From JBBKWJ01 sp037968895 (GTDB lineage: Bacteria > Actinomycetota > Acidimicrobiia > Acidimicrobiales > SZUA-35): 34,111 nt of DNA. Of the stretch, positions 15,991-23,358 are shown piece by piece. Within the stretch, counting starts at the first letter, position 1. Every line of letters begins with the position of its first letter. The stretch covers positions 1-34,111 of the forward strand of contig JBBKWJ010000155.1 of assembly GCA_037968895.1 (NCBI GenBank), given 5' to 3'. The notes under the pieces are model-generated. The model made no database searches, was not told the DNA's origin, and saw nothing but the letters and a program-made list of their open reading frames with translations. Position numbers and translations under genes: made by a program.

Positions 15991-17132
15991 TCGAGCACGA
16001 CGGTGCCTCAGTCCCGAGTGGCATTGACGACGAGACCGTGGCGACGTCGCAGCGCAGCAGGGCAGCCGTGATTGTTGCTGGCCTTGTGCTGCTTGCGCTA
16101 CTCGTCGGAGTAGGTCGCCTCGTTGTGCACGAAATTTCAGGGCCAACGGGTGACGAGGCGGCGACACCCTCAACAACGGCACCGAGCAACCGGGAGCCAC
16201 AGATCCCGATAGCAAACCAAGGTTCGGTCGAAGTGCGCGACGGGCCAACCATCGAGGGCCTGGCGCTTGGCGCGCCGCCGGGGACGCGAATCGCGTTTTC
16301 CAGCTTCCCGGGACCGATCACGATCGTTGATCTCGCTGATGGCACGAGCTTACAAGTTGACGAGTTGCGCCCTATCGTGATGACGAACAACTACCTCGTA
16401 GCTCAGCCATGGGACACTGGCGACGGCTCTGCCGACTACTCGCTGGTTGTCGTAAATCTTCGTGCGAAGAATGCCGCCAGGGTGTGGTGGAACGCATCAG
16501 CCCACGACGCGAGCTCAGCGGGTGACGGTGATCGCGTCTGGCTCGGACTCACAACTAATGACGGGACAAGTTATCTGGGCTTCGACCTAGCCACGAACAA
16601 CGGACAGATCTTCGAGGTCAAGGTCCAGGGCTATTCTTGGCTGGCGCCGAATAGCAATGGCAAACCGTTTATCAATGCAACAGCGGCAGGCGTATATGCG
16701 ATCTCAAACGGGTCGCTTGAGTTTGTTCGCCGCGGACTAGTGCTCGCGACCTCAGCCGCCGGCGAAGTCGGGTGGCAGTGCGACGAGGCTCTTGCTTGCA
16801 CCGCAACGCTGACTGCGGGTGGCTCTGAGGTCACTCTCCCCACCGATCGGCTCAACCCGGTCGACGGAGTTTTTGCGCTATCGGACGATGCAAGATACTT
16901 CGCCTACTCGCGTCCCGACTGGGCGGGAATTACCGTGTTCGATAGCAAAACGGGGTCGTCGACCGACTTCGAAAGCGGCCGAATATGGAATTCCAGCGGG
17001 TTGGCCTTCGTCGGCGACCGCCTCATTGTCGGAGGCGAGTTGGGCCTGGAGATCCTTGACCTGCAGACGGGTCAGACGAACGGCGTCGAAGGTCTGAGCA
17101 CCGACTATTATCTCGAGATGGTGTCTGGCTAA
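15987..17132 (+). CDS. Single-TM protein with propeller-like ectodomain, paralog 3 of 3
   Basis: The 381-aa product has a cytoplasmic N-terminus of about 25 residues, a TM helix (about 26-48, AAVIVAGLVLLALLVGVGRLVV), a low-complexity linker and an ectodomain with GPITIVDLADGTS-type strands. The cysteine pair is C-x5-C (CDEALAC). Similarity to paralog 2 is clear at both ends (LALGAP, TNNYLV; VWTVEGLVFI versus IWNSSGLAFV). The ATG overlaps the paralog 2 stop. Its own stop overlaps the stop of the convergent phosphotransferase gene by four bases (CTAA), leaving no room for a terminator. Confidence 0.75.
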   Translation: MIEHDGASVPSGIDDETVATSQRSRAAVIVAGLVLLALLVGVGRLVVHEISGPTGDEAATPSTTAPSNREPQIPIANQGSVEVRDGPTIEGLALGAPPGTRIAFSSFPGPITIVDLADGTSLQVDELRPIVMTNNYLVAQPWDTGDGSADYSLVVVNLRAKNAARVWWNASAHDASSAGDGDRVWLGLTTNDGTSYLGFDLATNNGQIFEVKVQGYSWLAPNSNGKPFINATAAGVYAISNGSLEFVRRGLVLATSAAGEVGWQCDEALACTATLTAGGSEVTLPTDRLNPVDGVFALSDDARYFAYSRPDWAGITVFDSKTGSSTDFESGRIWNSSGLAFVGDRLIVGGELGLEILDLQTGQTNGVEGLSTDYYLEMVSG

Positions 17133-18226
17133 AGCGGCAGCAGGCTCAGCGAATCGTTGTCGGTCATCGCTTGAGTTGAGCGAGCCAGCATCTTGAGCAT
17201 CAGTTTGTGCTGACGGCCATCGAATGCTTCCCATGCTTGGAAAGACGTAACGGCATAGATCAGGCAGAACGCAAGCCCGACTCGATATTTGTGCATGACG
17301 TCATCGAAGCTGACTCCGACACCAGCCGCATTGAGCGTGTTGACGTAGAGGCGGACGACTCGCTCGTCGTTTGCCTTGCGTAGATCGGGCTCGAGCGATT
17401 GCGACATGAAGTAGGCGATGTCATAGGCCCCATGCCCAGTGCCTGTGATCTGAAAATCGATGATAGTGATTGCGCCGTCTTCGTCGAACATGAGGTTGTC
17501 GCCTCTGAAGTCGCCGTGCACCAGGGTGGTTGGCGATCCGAGAGTGGCCAGCATCGGGGGAATCAACTCGCCATACCGATCACCGAAGGCAATAACTTCG
17601 GGGGTCAGAATGTCAGTGCCATGCGCCTTTGCCGCCTCCCACCCGCCAGCAAAGACCTGAGGCAAAGCGGCGTGATAGATCGGTCCGTTGATTCGCAGGA
17701 AGGGGTCGGCAAGCGTTTCGATGTCGTCGTGTTCCCAGTAGCGCGCATGTTGCTCGGCAATGGCCACGACTGCAGCCTCGACGTCTTCGATACTGGCTCC
17801 GGCAACCTGGTCGACCTGAGTCAGGTGGCCGAGGTCTTCCATCACGAGCACGAAGTCAGTTGACTCGCCTTCGGGAGCCACCATCCCGTAGATCTCCGGA
17901 GTCCGAAACGACGTGGTGTGGGCGCGTTCGCGGTAGAACGTGCACTCCCGGTTGTAGAAACCGAGCATGTCGCATACCCCGCGCTGGGCTGGATCGGTGG
18001 TTGGAATCTTGATTACCGTTGACGCCGGCCCGGTTGCGCCATCGCTGTAGGTCATCGTTGTGCGATAGAGGAGACCGAGCAGGCCAGCCTGTTCACCAAG
18101 CGAAACGACGTCCATCTCGGTGACTGATTGTGCATCAGTTAGCGAGCCATGGTTGCGGAGAACGTTTGTCATCCACTCTGCGGTCATGTCAGCTTCGGAG
18201 GTGATCATGGCGATGGCGTTGGTCAT
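17129..18226 (-). CDS. APH/EcKL-like small-molecule phosphotransferase
   Basis: The 365-aa cytosolic protein has a protein-kinase-like fold of the aminoglycoside phosphotransferase / ecdysteroid-kinase-like group. The ATP-lysine is likely K73 (VIKIP), with the helix-C glutamate E94 and hinge LVMEDLG (127-133). The catalytic loop is HGDFRGDN (237-244) and the metal-binding Asp is D257 in IIDFQITG. The substrate is unknown, as for most bacterial members, and drug resistance should not be assumed. The start at 18226 is preferred over 18238 because AGGA lies 5 nt upstream on the minus strand. It stands alone on this strand between the paralog cluster and the tRNA genes. Confidence 0.85.
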   Translation of the reverse strand: MTNAIAMITSEADMTAEWMTNVLRNHGSLTDAQSVTEMDVVSLGEQAGLLGLLYRTTMTYSDGATGPASTVIKIPTTDPAQRGVCDMLGFYNRECTFYRERAHTTSFRTPEIYGMVAPEGESTDFVLVMEDLGHLTQVDQVAGASIEDVEAAVVAIAEQHARYWEHDDIETLADPFLRINGPIYHAALPQVFAGGWEAAKAHGTDILTPEVIAFGDRYGELIPPMLATLGSPTTLVHGDFRGDNLMFDEDGAITIIDFQITGTGHGAYDIAYFMSQSLEPDLRKANDERVVRLYVNTLNAAGVGVSFDDVMHKYRVGLAFCLIYAVTSFQAWEAFDGRQHKLMLKMLARSTQAMTDNDSLSLLPL

Positions 18227-18354
18227 ACGTGTCCTCATGTGACGGCGGTCTCAGTTGGAGTAGTTCAGTCACAAAGCGCCGACCTGTCAAGTCAGTGCGT
18301 TGCAGCGATTTTGGTGCCGGGTCGAGGTGAAGACGGGCTAAGCTTCTGACTCCT

Positions 18355-18432
18355 GCGCAGATGCCCGAGCGGCCCAAGGGAACGGCCTGCAAAGCCGTAC
18401 AGTCACGGGTTCAAATCCCGTTCTGCGCTCCA
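18355..18432 (+). tRNA. tRNA-Cys (GCA)
   Basis: The acceptor arms GCGCAGA and TCTGCGC pair fully, the discriminator is T73 (universal for tRNA-Cys), and CCA is encoded. The anticodon stem ACGGC/GCCGT encloses CTGCAAA with anticodon GCA at 18389-18391. The T-arm ACGGG-TTCAAAT-CCCGT is perfect. A TAAGCT box 10 nt upstream may be its -10. Confidence 0.95.
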
Positions 18433-18440
18433 GGGTTGGG

Positions 18441-18465
18441 AGAGGCTAGCGACCTGCTAGCCTCT
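18441..18465. terminator. Hairpin terminator between the two tRNAs
   Basis: AGAGGCTAGC-GACCT-GCTAGCCTCT is a perfect 10-bp stem with a 5-nt loop starting 8 nt after tRNA-Cys, followed by CTCTTTCC. It would end the tRNA-Cys transcript or serve as a processing spacer. Confidence 0.75.
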
Positions 18466-18474
18466 CTCTTTCCA

Positions 18475-18548
18475 GGGCCATTAGCTCAGTTGGCTAGAGC
18501 ACCTCCATGACGTGGAGGGGGTCGGGGGTTCGAATCCCTCATGGCCCA
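18475..18548 (+). tRNA. tRNA-Val (GAC)
   Basis: This is a 74-nt tRNA. The acceptor arms GGGCCAT/ATGGCCC are followed by discriminator A; CCA is not encoded. The anticodon stem CCTCC/GGAGG encloses ATGACGT with anticodon GAC at 18509-18511. The T-arm contains GGGGGTTCGAATCCCTC. Confidence 0.95.
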
Positions 18549-18582
18549 CGTCGTTCGACTTGCAGAGCAAGTCTCTCTTATC

Positions 18583-18610
18583 AAGTTCCGGGCCCAGGGG
18601 CCCGGAACTT
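18583..18610. terminator. Strong hairpin terminator after tRNA-Val
   Basis: AAGTTCCGGGCC and GGCCCGGAACTT pair over 12 bp around a 4-nt loop, followed by GGTCGTTTTG with a short T-run. It ends the tRNA-Val transcript and insulates the Mau-like operon downstream. Confidence 0.8.
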
Positions 18611-18641
18611 GGTCGTTTTGTCCGCCGCTCCGTGTATTCCG

Positions 18642-18666
18642 AGTACACGTACCTGGTACGTGAACT
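18642..18666. promoter_or_regulatory. 25-bp palindrome upstream of the Mau-like operon, candidate operator
   Basis: AGTACACGTACC-T-GGTACGTGAACT has 12-nt arms with a single mismatch around one central base. It ends 53 bp before the first gene of the operon and upstream of a putative -10 (TACAGT, 18704-18709). That position fits an activator site. No T-run follows, and the stem would leave only a one-base loop, so a DNA-binding dimer site is more likely than a terminator. Confidence 0.55.
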
Positions 18667-18703
18667 ATTGCGGGCGAATGACAGGCATGTAGTTAGATCC
18701 GGT

Positions 18704-18709
18704 TACAGT
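18704..18709 (+). promoter_or_regulatory. Putative -10 box of the Mau-like operon
   Basis: TACAGT is followed 10 nt later by the ATG at 18720. No Shine-Dalgarno sequence is visible, so a very short or absent leader is likely. No convincing -35 is present. Confidence 0.3.
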
Positions 18710-18719
18710 CTGACACGGT

Positions 18720-19361
18720 ATGACGGTTCTGATCGGTCCTTTTCACACACTTCTCGTCGTGCTCTTCCTCAGTGGCACCGACAAGCTAGTCCGACCTGAT
18801 GGAGCGGCACGGGCAATGCGCTCGGCCAAGCTCGTCCCTGGCGTTGGGCTCTCGGCGCTTCGACGTAGTCGGTTGCTCGCCCGCAGCCTCGGTGCGACCG
18901 AGGTCGGTCTGGCCATTGCGCCTCTTGTCGCGAGTCGGTTGGCGGCTGAGTCTTCGGTGGTCGCAATCTCTGCTGCTTCCGCCTTCGCAGTGGCGCTCAT
19001 GTTCATCGGCTTCGTTTGGTTTGTGGTCAGGCTAACCGCCCAAGACAGCACCGCCGGGTGCGGTTGCTTCGGCGTGGCGAGCGTTCCGCCCGGAACCGCA
19101 CACCGACTGTTCAACCTGGCGGCGGTCGCCATTGCAGTCTCATCGGCAGTGGTAGTGCTCGTCACGTCAGAGAGTCTCGGTCTCGGTCCAATTGCCGACC
19201 ATGGCGTAGGCGTCTCAGCCCTCTATGGGCTTGTTGTCCTGGCCGCCGCTGTGATGTTTCTTGTCGGCCCATCGCTCCTGACTGGCTTGAAGCCCCCCGA
19301 GGCGGTTCATGATCTGGGGACGGCCCACAGTTTCCGTATCACCGAACGGCTCAGCCGATGA
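18720..19361 (+). CDS. MauE/DoxX-like redox-associated membrane protein
   Basis: The 213-aa integral membrane protein has about four to five hydrophobic helices (about residues 5-20, 57-73, 78-105, 125-147 and 165-190). A CGCFG motif (C114, C116) follows the third. This motif and topology match the MauE / DoxX-like redox family, which in methylamine-oxidising bacteria helps form disulfides in the methylamine dehydrogenase light chain. It is the first gene of an operon with a MauA-like Cys-rich exported protein (ATGA overlap) and a MauD-like thioredoxin, which supports the assignment. The likely role is passing oxidising equivalents across the membrane to the cysteine-rich partner. No methylamine dehydrogenase large subunit lies nearby, so involvement in methylamine oxidation is not supported. 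Confidence 0.8.
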   Translation: MTVLIGPFHTLLVVLFLSGTDKLVRPDGAARAMRSAKLVPGVGLSALRRSRLLARSLGATEVGLAIAPLVASRLAAESSVVAISAASAFAVALMFIGFVWFVVRLTAQDSTAGCGCFGVASVPPGTAHRLFNLAAVAIAVSSAVVVLVTSESLGLGPIADHGVGVSALYGLVVLAAAVMFLVGPSLLTGLKPPEAVHDLGTAHSFRITERLSR

Positions 19362-20626
19362 GCCTGACTATGGACCTGACCGACCGTGTTGCCTCGATTG
19401 TCGAGCGGCGTACGAGTCGTCGCGGATTCGTGGGTCGCACCGCCTTGGTCGGCAGCGCGCTCGCCGTAACGGGTCCGGCCTATGTGCTCCGTCCGGCCAC
19501 GGCCTACGCTGCGGTTTGCGGCTGTCCACGGCGATCATCTGGCGGCAACACGCGAACGTGCAATTGTGGCGACCTCTGTTGCGATGGCTATACCGAATTC
19601 TGCTGTCACATCTACGGTCAGAACTCATGCCCGCCAAATACGCTTCTGGCCGGCTGGTGGAAGGTCGACAACTCGAGCTTCTGCGATGGAGCAGCTCGCT
19701 ACTACATGGACTGCAACCAACAAGCGCCTCGCTGCGCGTGCGGGTCCAGTGGCGTCTGCCGCGATGGTGAGCTTCCTTGCCAATGTCGATCGTGCGGCAG
19801 CCGGGCCGATGGCTGCACTGCGTTTCGCTATGGCAACTGCAACAACGATGTAGCGTGCGTCGGACCAATCGTTTGCCGGGTAGTCACCTGCACAAAGCCG
19901 TGGGAGATCGATCCTGGCTGCTCAATGGTCGCTCGAACCGACCCTGCAACCCGATATCACCATCGACCTTGCCTAGAGGCTGGCTACATTCCGCCCCCAT
20001 TCTCTTCGTCTTGGGTGTTCGCTGCGTTTGAAGATTACGTCGGCAGGGCACCAACCGAGAACGAGTCGAGCTACTACTCGGCACGGCTCAACAATGGAGA
20101 CGACCGAAGCGGGCTCTCGGTCACCCTGGCGAGAAGCTACCCGTACATCGGGGCCTACCTCGAAGGCCTCTACCAAGATGTCTTCGGCCGGAGCATCGAT
20201 GAGTCGGGGGCGAAGTTCTGGACTGACAAAATACTCGCTGGTTTGAACCCAGCGAGCCTTGCATCGAACTTGTATGCGTCCGAAGAGTTCTTCCAAGCGT
20301 CTGGCAGCGTAAAAGGGTTCGTTGAACGCCTTTACCGCCTCATTCTCGAACGTGAACCCGACCAAGACGGCGTTGCCTATTGGGTCGGTCTCATCGAGGC
20401 GAGCGACGACCGGGTTGCGGCAACGACGTCGTTCTATGGCTCGATCGAGTCAAGACGGCGGCGCGTGGCTAGCCTCTATCAACATTTTCTTGGGCGTGAC
20501 GCGGAGTTGGAGGGCCTCGAGTATTGGGCTGAGATTCTGCGCGATGGCAACGATCTTCGCCTCGCCACCTATCTATCTGGCAGTCAAGAGTATTTGGAAC
20601 GAGCGGCACGGAGGTTCCCTGAATGA
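19358..20626 (+). CDS. Tat-exported Cys-rich MauA-like domain fused to DUF4214 repeats
   Basis: The 422-aa product has a twin-arginine signal (SRRGF at 20-24, hydrophobic core, likely cleavage near AYA at 51). Residues 54-205 contain 24 cysteines. Part of this region resembles the methylamine dehydrogenase light chain: CPPNTLLAGWW (91-101) matches CPPGT...SW with the first TTQ tryptophan, ARYYMDC matches IAYRDC, and NDVAC (163-167) matches NDIIWC. At the second TTQ position no Trp is present, so a standard tryptophan tryptophylquinone could not form. Residues from about 218 to 420 are four repeats of about 50 aa of the DUF4214 type (LYQDVFGRSIDESGAKFWTDKI; LYRLILEREPDQDGVAYWVGLI; LYQHFLGRDAELEGLEYWAEIL), known mainly from extracellular proteins. 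It overlaps both neighbours by ATGA. I infer an exported, disulfide-locked protein matured by the flanking MauE/MauD-like partners. The function is unknown. Confidence 0.78.
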   Translation: MSLTMDLTDRVASIVERRTSRRGFVGRTALVGSALAVTGPAYVLRPATAYAAVCGCPRRSSGGNTRTCNCGDLCCDGYTEFCCHIYGQNSCPPNTLLAGWWKVDNSSFCDGAARYYMDCNQQAPRCACGSSGVCRDGELPCQCRSCGSRADGCTAFRYGNCNNDVACVGPIVCRVVTCTKPWEIDPGCSMVARTDPATRYHHRPCLEAGYIPPPFSSSWVFAAFEDYVGRAPTENESSYYSARLNNGDDRSGLSVTLARSYPYIGAYLEGLYQDVFGRSIDESGAKFWTDKILAGLNPASLASNLYASEEFFQASGSVKGFVERLYRLILEREPDQDGVAYWVGLIEASDDRVAATTSFYGSIESRRRRVASLYQHFLGRDAELEGLEYWAEILRDGNDLRLATYLSGSQEYLERAARRFPE

Positions 20627-21447
20627 CCATTGTGACTTGGCTCCTTGTCGGGCTCGTCTTGATCCTTTGCGTCCTGGTCGTCGGCCTGCTGCGTAGCCAC
20701 GCGGTGATCGTCCGAGCGCTCCACGATGCTGGTATCAACCTCGACCCAGACGGCACGCAGGCCAGTCGCCACCTCGAGCCGGCAACCACGGCCGCTGACG
20801 ACATCGACCTCAGGCCGGTTACCGAGCTTCATAGCGATGTGGCCCCCGACATCCGAACCATCGCTGGCGTGCCGCCGCCGGCTGAAGTAACGGGGACACG
20901 CGCCGCCGATCTTGTGGGGATCACGCCAAACGGTTCGACCCGCGCCATCTCGATGCAAGGCCGCCAGCCGACCCTGGTTGCCTTCCTGACCACCGGCTGT
21001 GCAACATGCGCCGAATTCTGGCGAGCCTTCGGACAAGGTGTCCGGCTTCCGTCCGAGCTACGCCTCGTTATCGTGACCAAAGGGCCTCATGAGGAGAGCC
21101 CAGCCGACGTGGCTGCGCTCGCACCGCATGGCTACGCCACGATTCAGTCGAGCGAAGCGTGGAACGACTATCGAATTCCGGTTGCGCCCTACTTCGTACT
21201 GGTCGATGGCCAGCGGGGTGTTGTCGTCGGCGAAGGAGCCGCTCACAGCTGGGACCTCGTGCTCCAACTCCTCGAGCGGGCGCTCGCCGATGCCGGATAC
21301 GGGAAAGGCACAATGAAGCGTCGCGAAGTATTCCTTGGGCGCTCAAGGGCTCGCCGAGTCGACCAAGACCTGCTCGACGCCGGAATATTGCCTGGTGACC
21401 CTCAGCTGTATCACGAAGCGGCCGAACCACACGCCCATGATCACTAG
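20623..21447 (+). CDS. MauD/TlpA-like membrane-anchored thioredoxin-fold protein
   Basis: The 274-aa product has an N-terminal TM helix (about residues 4-23) anchoring an extracytoplasmic thioredoxin fold. The active-site motif is TGCATC (C126, C129). A cis-proline loop is present (VAPYF, P189), and strand VLVDG follows. MauD is a TlpA-related protein needed for correct disulfides in the methylamine dehydrogenase small subunit. Gene order next to MauE-like and MauA-like proteins points to the same job here. The C-terminus carries an extra tail of about 45 residues ending in a His-rich stretch (HAHDH), possibly metal-binding. It starts inside the stop of the upstream gene (ATGA). Confidence 0.83.
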   Translation: MTIVTWLLVGLVLILCVLVVGLLRSHAVIVRALHDAGINLDPDGTQASRHLEPATTAADDIDLRPVTELHSDVAPDIRTIAGVPPPAEVTGTRAADLVGITPNGSTRAISMQGRQPTLVAFLTTGCATCAEFWRAFGQGVRLPSELRLVIVTKGPHEESPADVAALAPHGYATIQSSEAWNDYRIPVAPYFVLVDGQRGVVVGEGAAHSWDLVLQLLERALADAGYGKGTMKRREVFLGRSRARRVDQDLLDAGILPGDPQLYHEAAEPHAHDH

Positions 21448-21523
21448 CGTGGCTCCCATTGTGGTTGCTGTCGGCGTCCTGGCCGCCGTGCTGGGAGCTA
21501 TTCGCTCGACGTGGTCGCCCTGA
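21437..21523 (+). CDS. Possible 28-residue membrane peptide
   Basis: ATG 21437 opens a 28-codon frame overlapping the end of the thioredoxin-like gene by 11 bp and stopping 9 bp before the next gene. The peptide (MITSVAPIVVAVGVLAAVLG..., ending RSTWSP) is a single hydrophobic helix. Tight packing in a coupled operon supports it, but no clear ribosome binding site and no known homology are available. It may be a chance frame. Confidence 0.35.
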   Translation: MITSVAPIVVAVGVLAAVLGAIRSTWSP

Positions 21524-21532
21524 GGCGAGTCG

Positions 21533-22153
21533 ATGCTTTCGAGCATCCACCCGCTCGGTGAGCGAGGTAGAGGATTCACATTCGGTCAGACGGCCAGCGC
21601 ATTTGTCGTTGGCTCGACGATCGGAGGTCTAGTCACTGGGGCGGTATTCGGTGGGGCTGGCGCAGTATTGTCGTGGCTGCTTGAAGCGGGCGGCCTCGGG
21701 ATCGGTCCGACGGCCCGACTCGTCATCGTCGCTGGCGCTGCGGTTGTTGCCACTGTTGTCGAGCGGACTAACACAGCATTGCCTTCAGTCCATCGACAGG
21801 TGAACGAAGACTGGTTGCACGAGTTCAGAGGCTGGGTGTATGGCCTTGGATTCGGTTTCCAACTTGGCACCGGGCTGATGACGTTCATCACCTCGGCGGC
21901 CCTGCTCTTATGGCTTGTCACGATCCTGTTCGCTGGCTCGTTCGTGGCGTCCCTCGCTATCGGTGGCGCCTTCGGCCTTGCCCGGGGCCTAGGCATCCTC
22001 GCGGTTCGACGCGTGCGCTCGCCCAGTGACCTTGTGCGGTTCCACAAGGCGCTTCACGCTCGTTCGCCTCTTGTGTGGCGCCTTGGTTCGCTTGCTCTGG
22101 CGGCGCTCGGAGCCGCTGCCGGACTCGCGGCGCTCACCCAATGGGCGGCCTGA
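21533..22153 (+). CDS. Polytopic membrane protein of the Mau-like operon
   Basis: The 206-aa product is very hydrophobic, with about five Gly/Ala-rich segments (about residues 19-50, 58-77, 106-127, 128-150 and 183-204). It lacks cysteine, so it is not itself a thiol relay, unlike MauF/CcdA-type proteins. A loop reading NEDWLHEFRGWVYG separates the second and third segments. GAGGCGAG lies just upstream of the ATG. I do not recognise the family. Its place directly after the MauE/MauA/MauD-like genes suggests it belongs to the same system. Confidence 0.65.
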   Translation: MLSSIHPLGERGRGFTFGQTASAFVVGSTIGGLVTGAVFGGAGAVLSWLLEAGGLGIGPTARLVIVAGAAVVATVVERTNTALPSVHRQVNEDWLHEFRGWVYGLGFGFQLGTGLMTFITSAALLLWLVTILFAGSFVASLAIGGAFGLARGLGILAVRRVRSPSDLVRFHKALHARSPLVWRLGSLALAALGAAAGLAALTQWAA

Positions 22154-22189
22154 CATGAGCCCTGCCCCCTCGATTATCGGAGATCCGAC

Positions 22190-22660
22190 ATGACTCGTCG
22201 ACTCATGCAACTGACAAGCCCTGGCATCGTCCTTCAGCTGCCATCAAACTGGGAAGCCGAGGTTGATTCGGGATCTGGGGAAGCCGAGGAAGGTTCCGTC
22301 GCGCTAGCAACGCCCCGTGTCCACATTGGCAACTTTCCCCTGCCACTGGAACGAGGCGATTTTGGTAGTGGCGCAGTTGAGCGCATGGGGACTGGCGATG
22401 TCCTCATCTGTCTGCTCGAGGAGTCCCCGACCGTGATTGGAAGCACCCTCTTCAGCGATGAAGGGATACCAACTATTGCCGGTTCTGACTTCATCACCGA
22501 CGGGATGCAGCGCCCGATCCGAGGCCAGTCGGGCGCGCAGAAGTTCTTCTTCGCCAAGGGTCGAGCCTTTGCTCTCTACATCGTGCTCGGCAGTCATCTC
22601 TCGCGAGGAACACTTGTTGACGAGATAAATCTGGTGCTTGGCGGCATCGAGATTCGGTAG
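22190..22660 (+). CDS. Conserved-looking protein of unknown function
   Basis: The 156-aa protein has no signal peptide, TM segment or cysteine-rich region. Features include PLPLERGDFGSGAVERMGTGDVLICLLEES in the middle and FFAKGRAFALYIVLGS near the C-terminus, giving an alternating beta-rich pattern. GGAG precedes the ATG at about 11 nt. It follows the membrane protein by 36 bp and is probably the last gene of the Mau-like transcription unit. I cannot assign a function. Confidence 0.6.
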   Translation: MTRRLMQLTSPGIVLQLPSNWEAEVDSGSGEAEEGSVALATPRVHIGNFPLPLERGDFGSGAVERMGTGDVLICLLEESPTVIGSTLFSDEGIPTIAGSDFITDGMQRPIRGQSGAQKFFFAKGRAFALYIVLGSHLSRGTLVDEINLVLGGIEIR

Positions 22661-22726
22661 TCGACGTCGCGGTGACGCCATGTCGAATTGTGCCAATCGG
22701 CTTCCGCCCGTCATGATGACGCCGTG

Positions 22727-23341
22727 ATGGATGTCAACGACGATGCACAGGTCAACGCAGCAGGACGGCTTCGTGATGTGATGCACGCCCTGATGGGTCA
22801 TGCGCAAGACCCTGCGGTACTTGATGATCTAGCGACAGAGTTGGAGCGCCGGCTGCCAACACTAACGGCGGGACCGGTTACTGATCGATCGGTGGAGGAC
22901 TGGGCTGACTTCAAGGCTGAGTCGTACGTGCCGCCGGATGGTGGCTACTTCGAGAATGATCTACGTCGCCCGATGTCAGGGAAAGGGAATCCGTTCAGCG
23001 TTCCATACGACGTGCTGCGCAGCGGCGACCGCATTGAGGCTCACATCACGCTTCGGCCCGGATTTGAGGGCGCACCGAAACGAAGTCATGGCGGCGTCGT
23101 GGCCGCCATCTTCGATGACCTGGCTGGCTACCTTCTCGCAATGCTCCAGCGAATGGCGTTCACGGCATGGATCAGGATCGACTACAAGGCGCCGACCCCG
23201 ATTGGTGAGCCGCTCGTGTATCGAGCTTGGGTCGAGAAGGACGAGGAGCGAAAGCTTTTCGTCGGCGGTGATTGCCTTGACGAAGCGGAGAACCTCATCG
23301 CAACCTGCGAAGGTCTATTCATCACGCCCCGTGGGGTTTGA
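22727..23341 (+). CDS. PaaI-like hot-dog fold thioesterase
   Basis: The 204-aa cytosolic protein has an N-terminal helical region, then a hot-dog domain with the signature SHGGVVAAIFDDLAGYLLAM (about residues 116-135). The Asp/His positions are those used by PaaI-type acyl-CoA thioesterases. It continues with WIRIDYKAPTPIGEPL, the conserved strand after the central helix. The substrate is probably an acyl- or aryl-CoA. The start is uncertain: ATG 22727 was taken, an upstream in-frame start at 22688 would add 13 residues, and neither has a clear ribosome binding site. Confidence 0.82.
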   Translation: MDVNDDAQVNAAGRLRDVMHALMGHAQDPAVLDDLATELERRLPTLTAGPVTDRSVEDWADFKAESYVPPDGGYFENDLRRPMSGKGNPFSVPYDVLRSGDRIEAHITLRPGFEGAPKRSHGGVVAAIFDDLAGYLLAMLQRMAFTAWIRIDYKAPTPIGEPLVYRAWVEKDEERKLFVGGDCLDEAENLIATCEGLFITPRGV

Positions 23342-23358
23342 CCGTCAGTCCTTCGTCG

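Noticed and set aside
17129..18226. Antibiotic resistance by the APH-like protein.
   Set aside because: The fold covers many substrates, and neither motifs nor context point to aminoglycosides.
22670..22687. An 18-nt sequence CGGTGACGCCATGTCGAA recurring with one change at 27334-27351, both upstream of genes.
   Set aside because: A match of 17 of 18 bases between two places in 34 kb on either strand is expected about once by chance, and the contexts differ.
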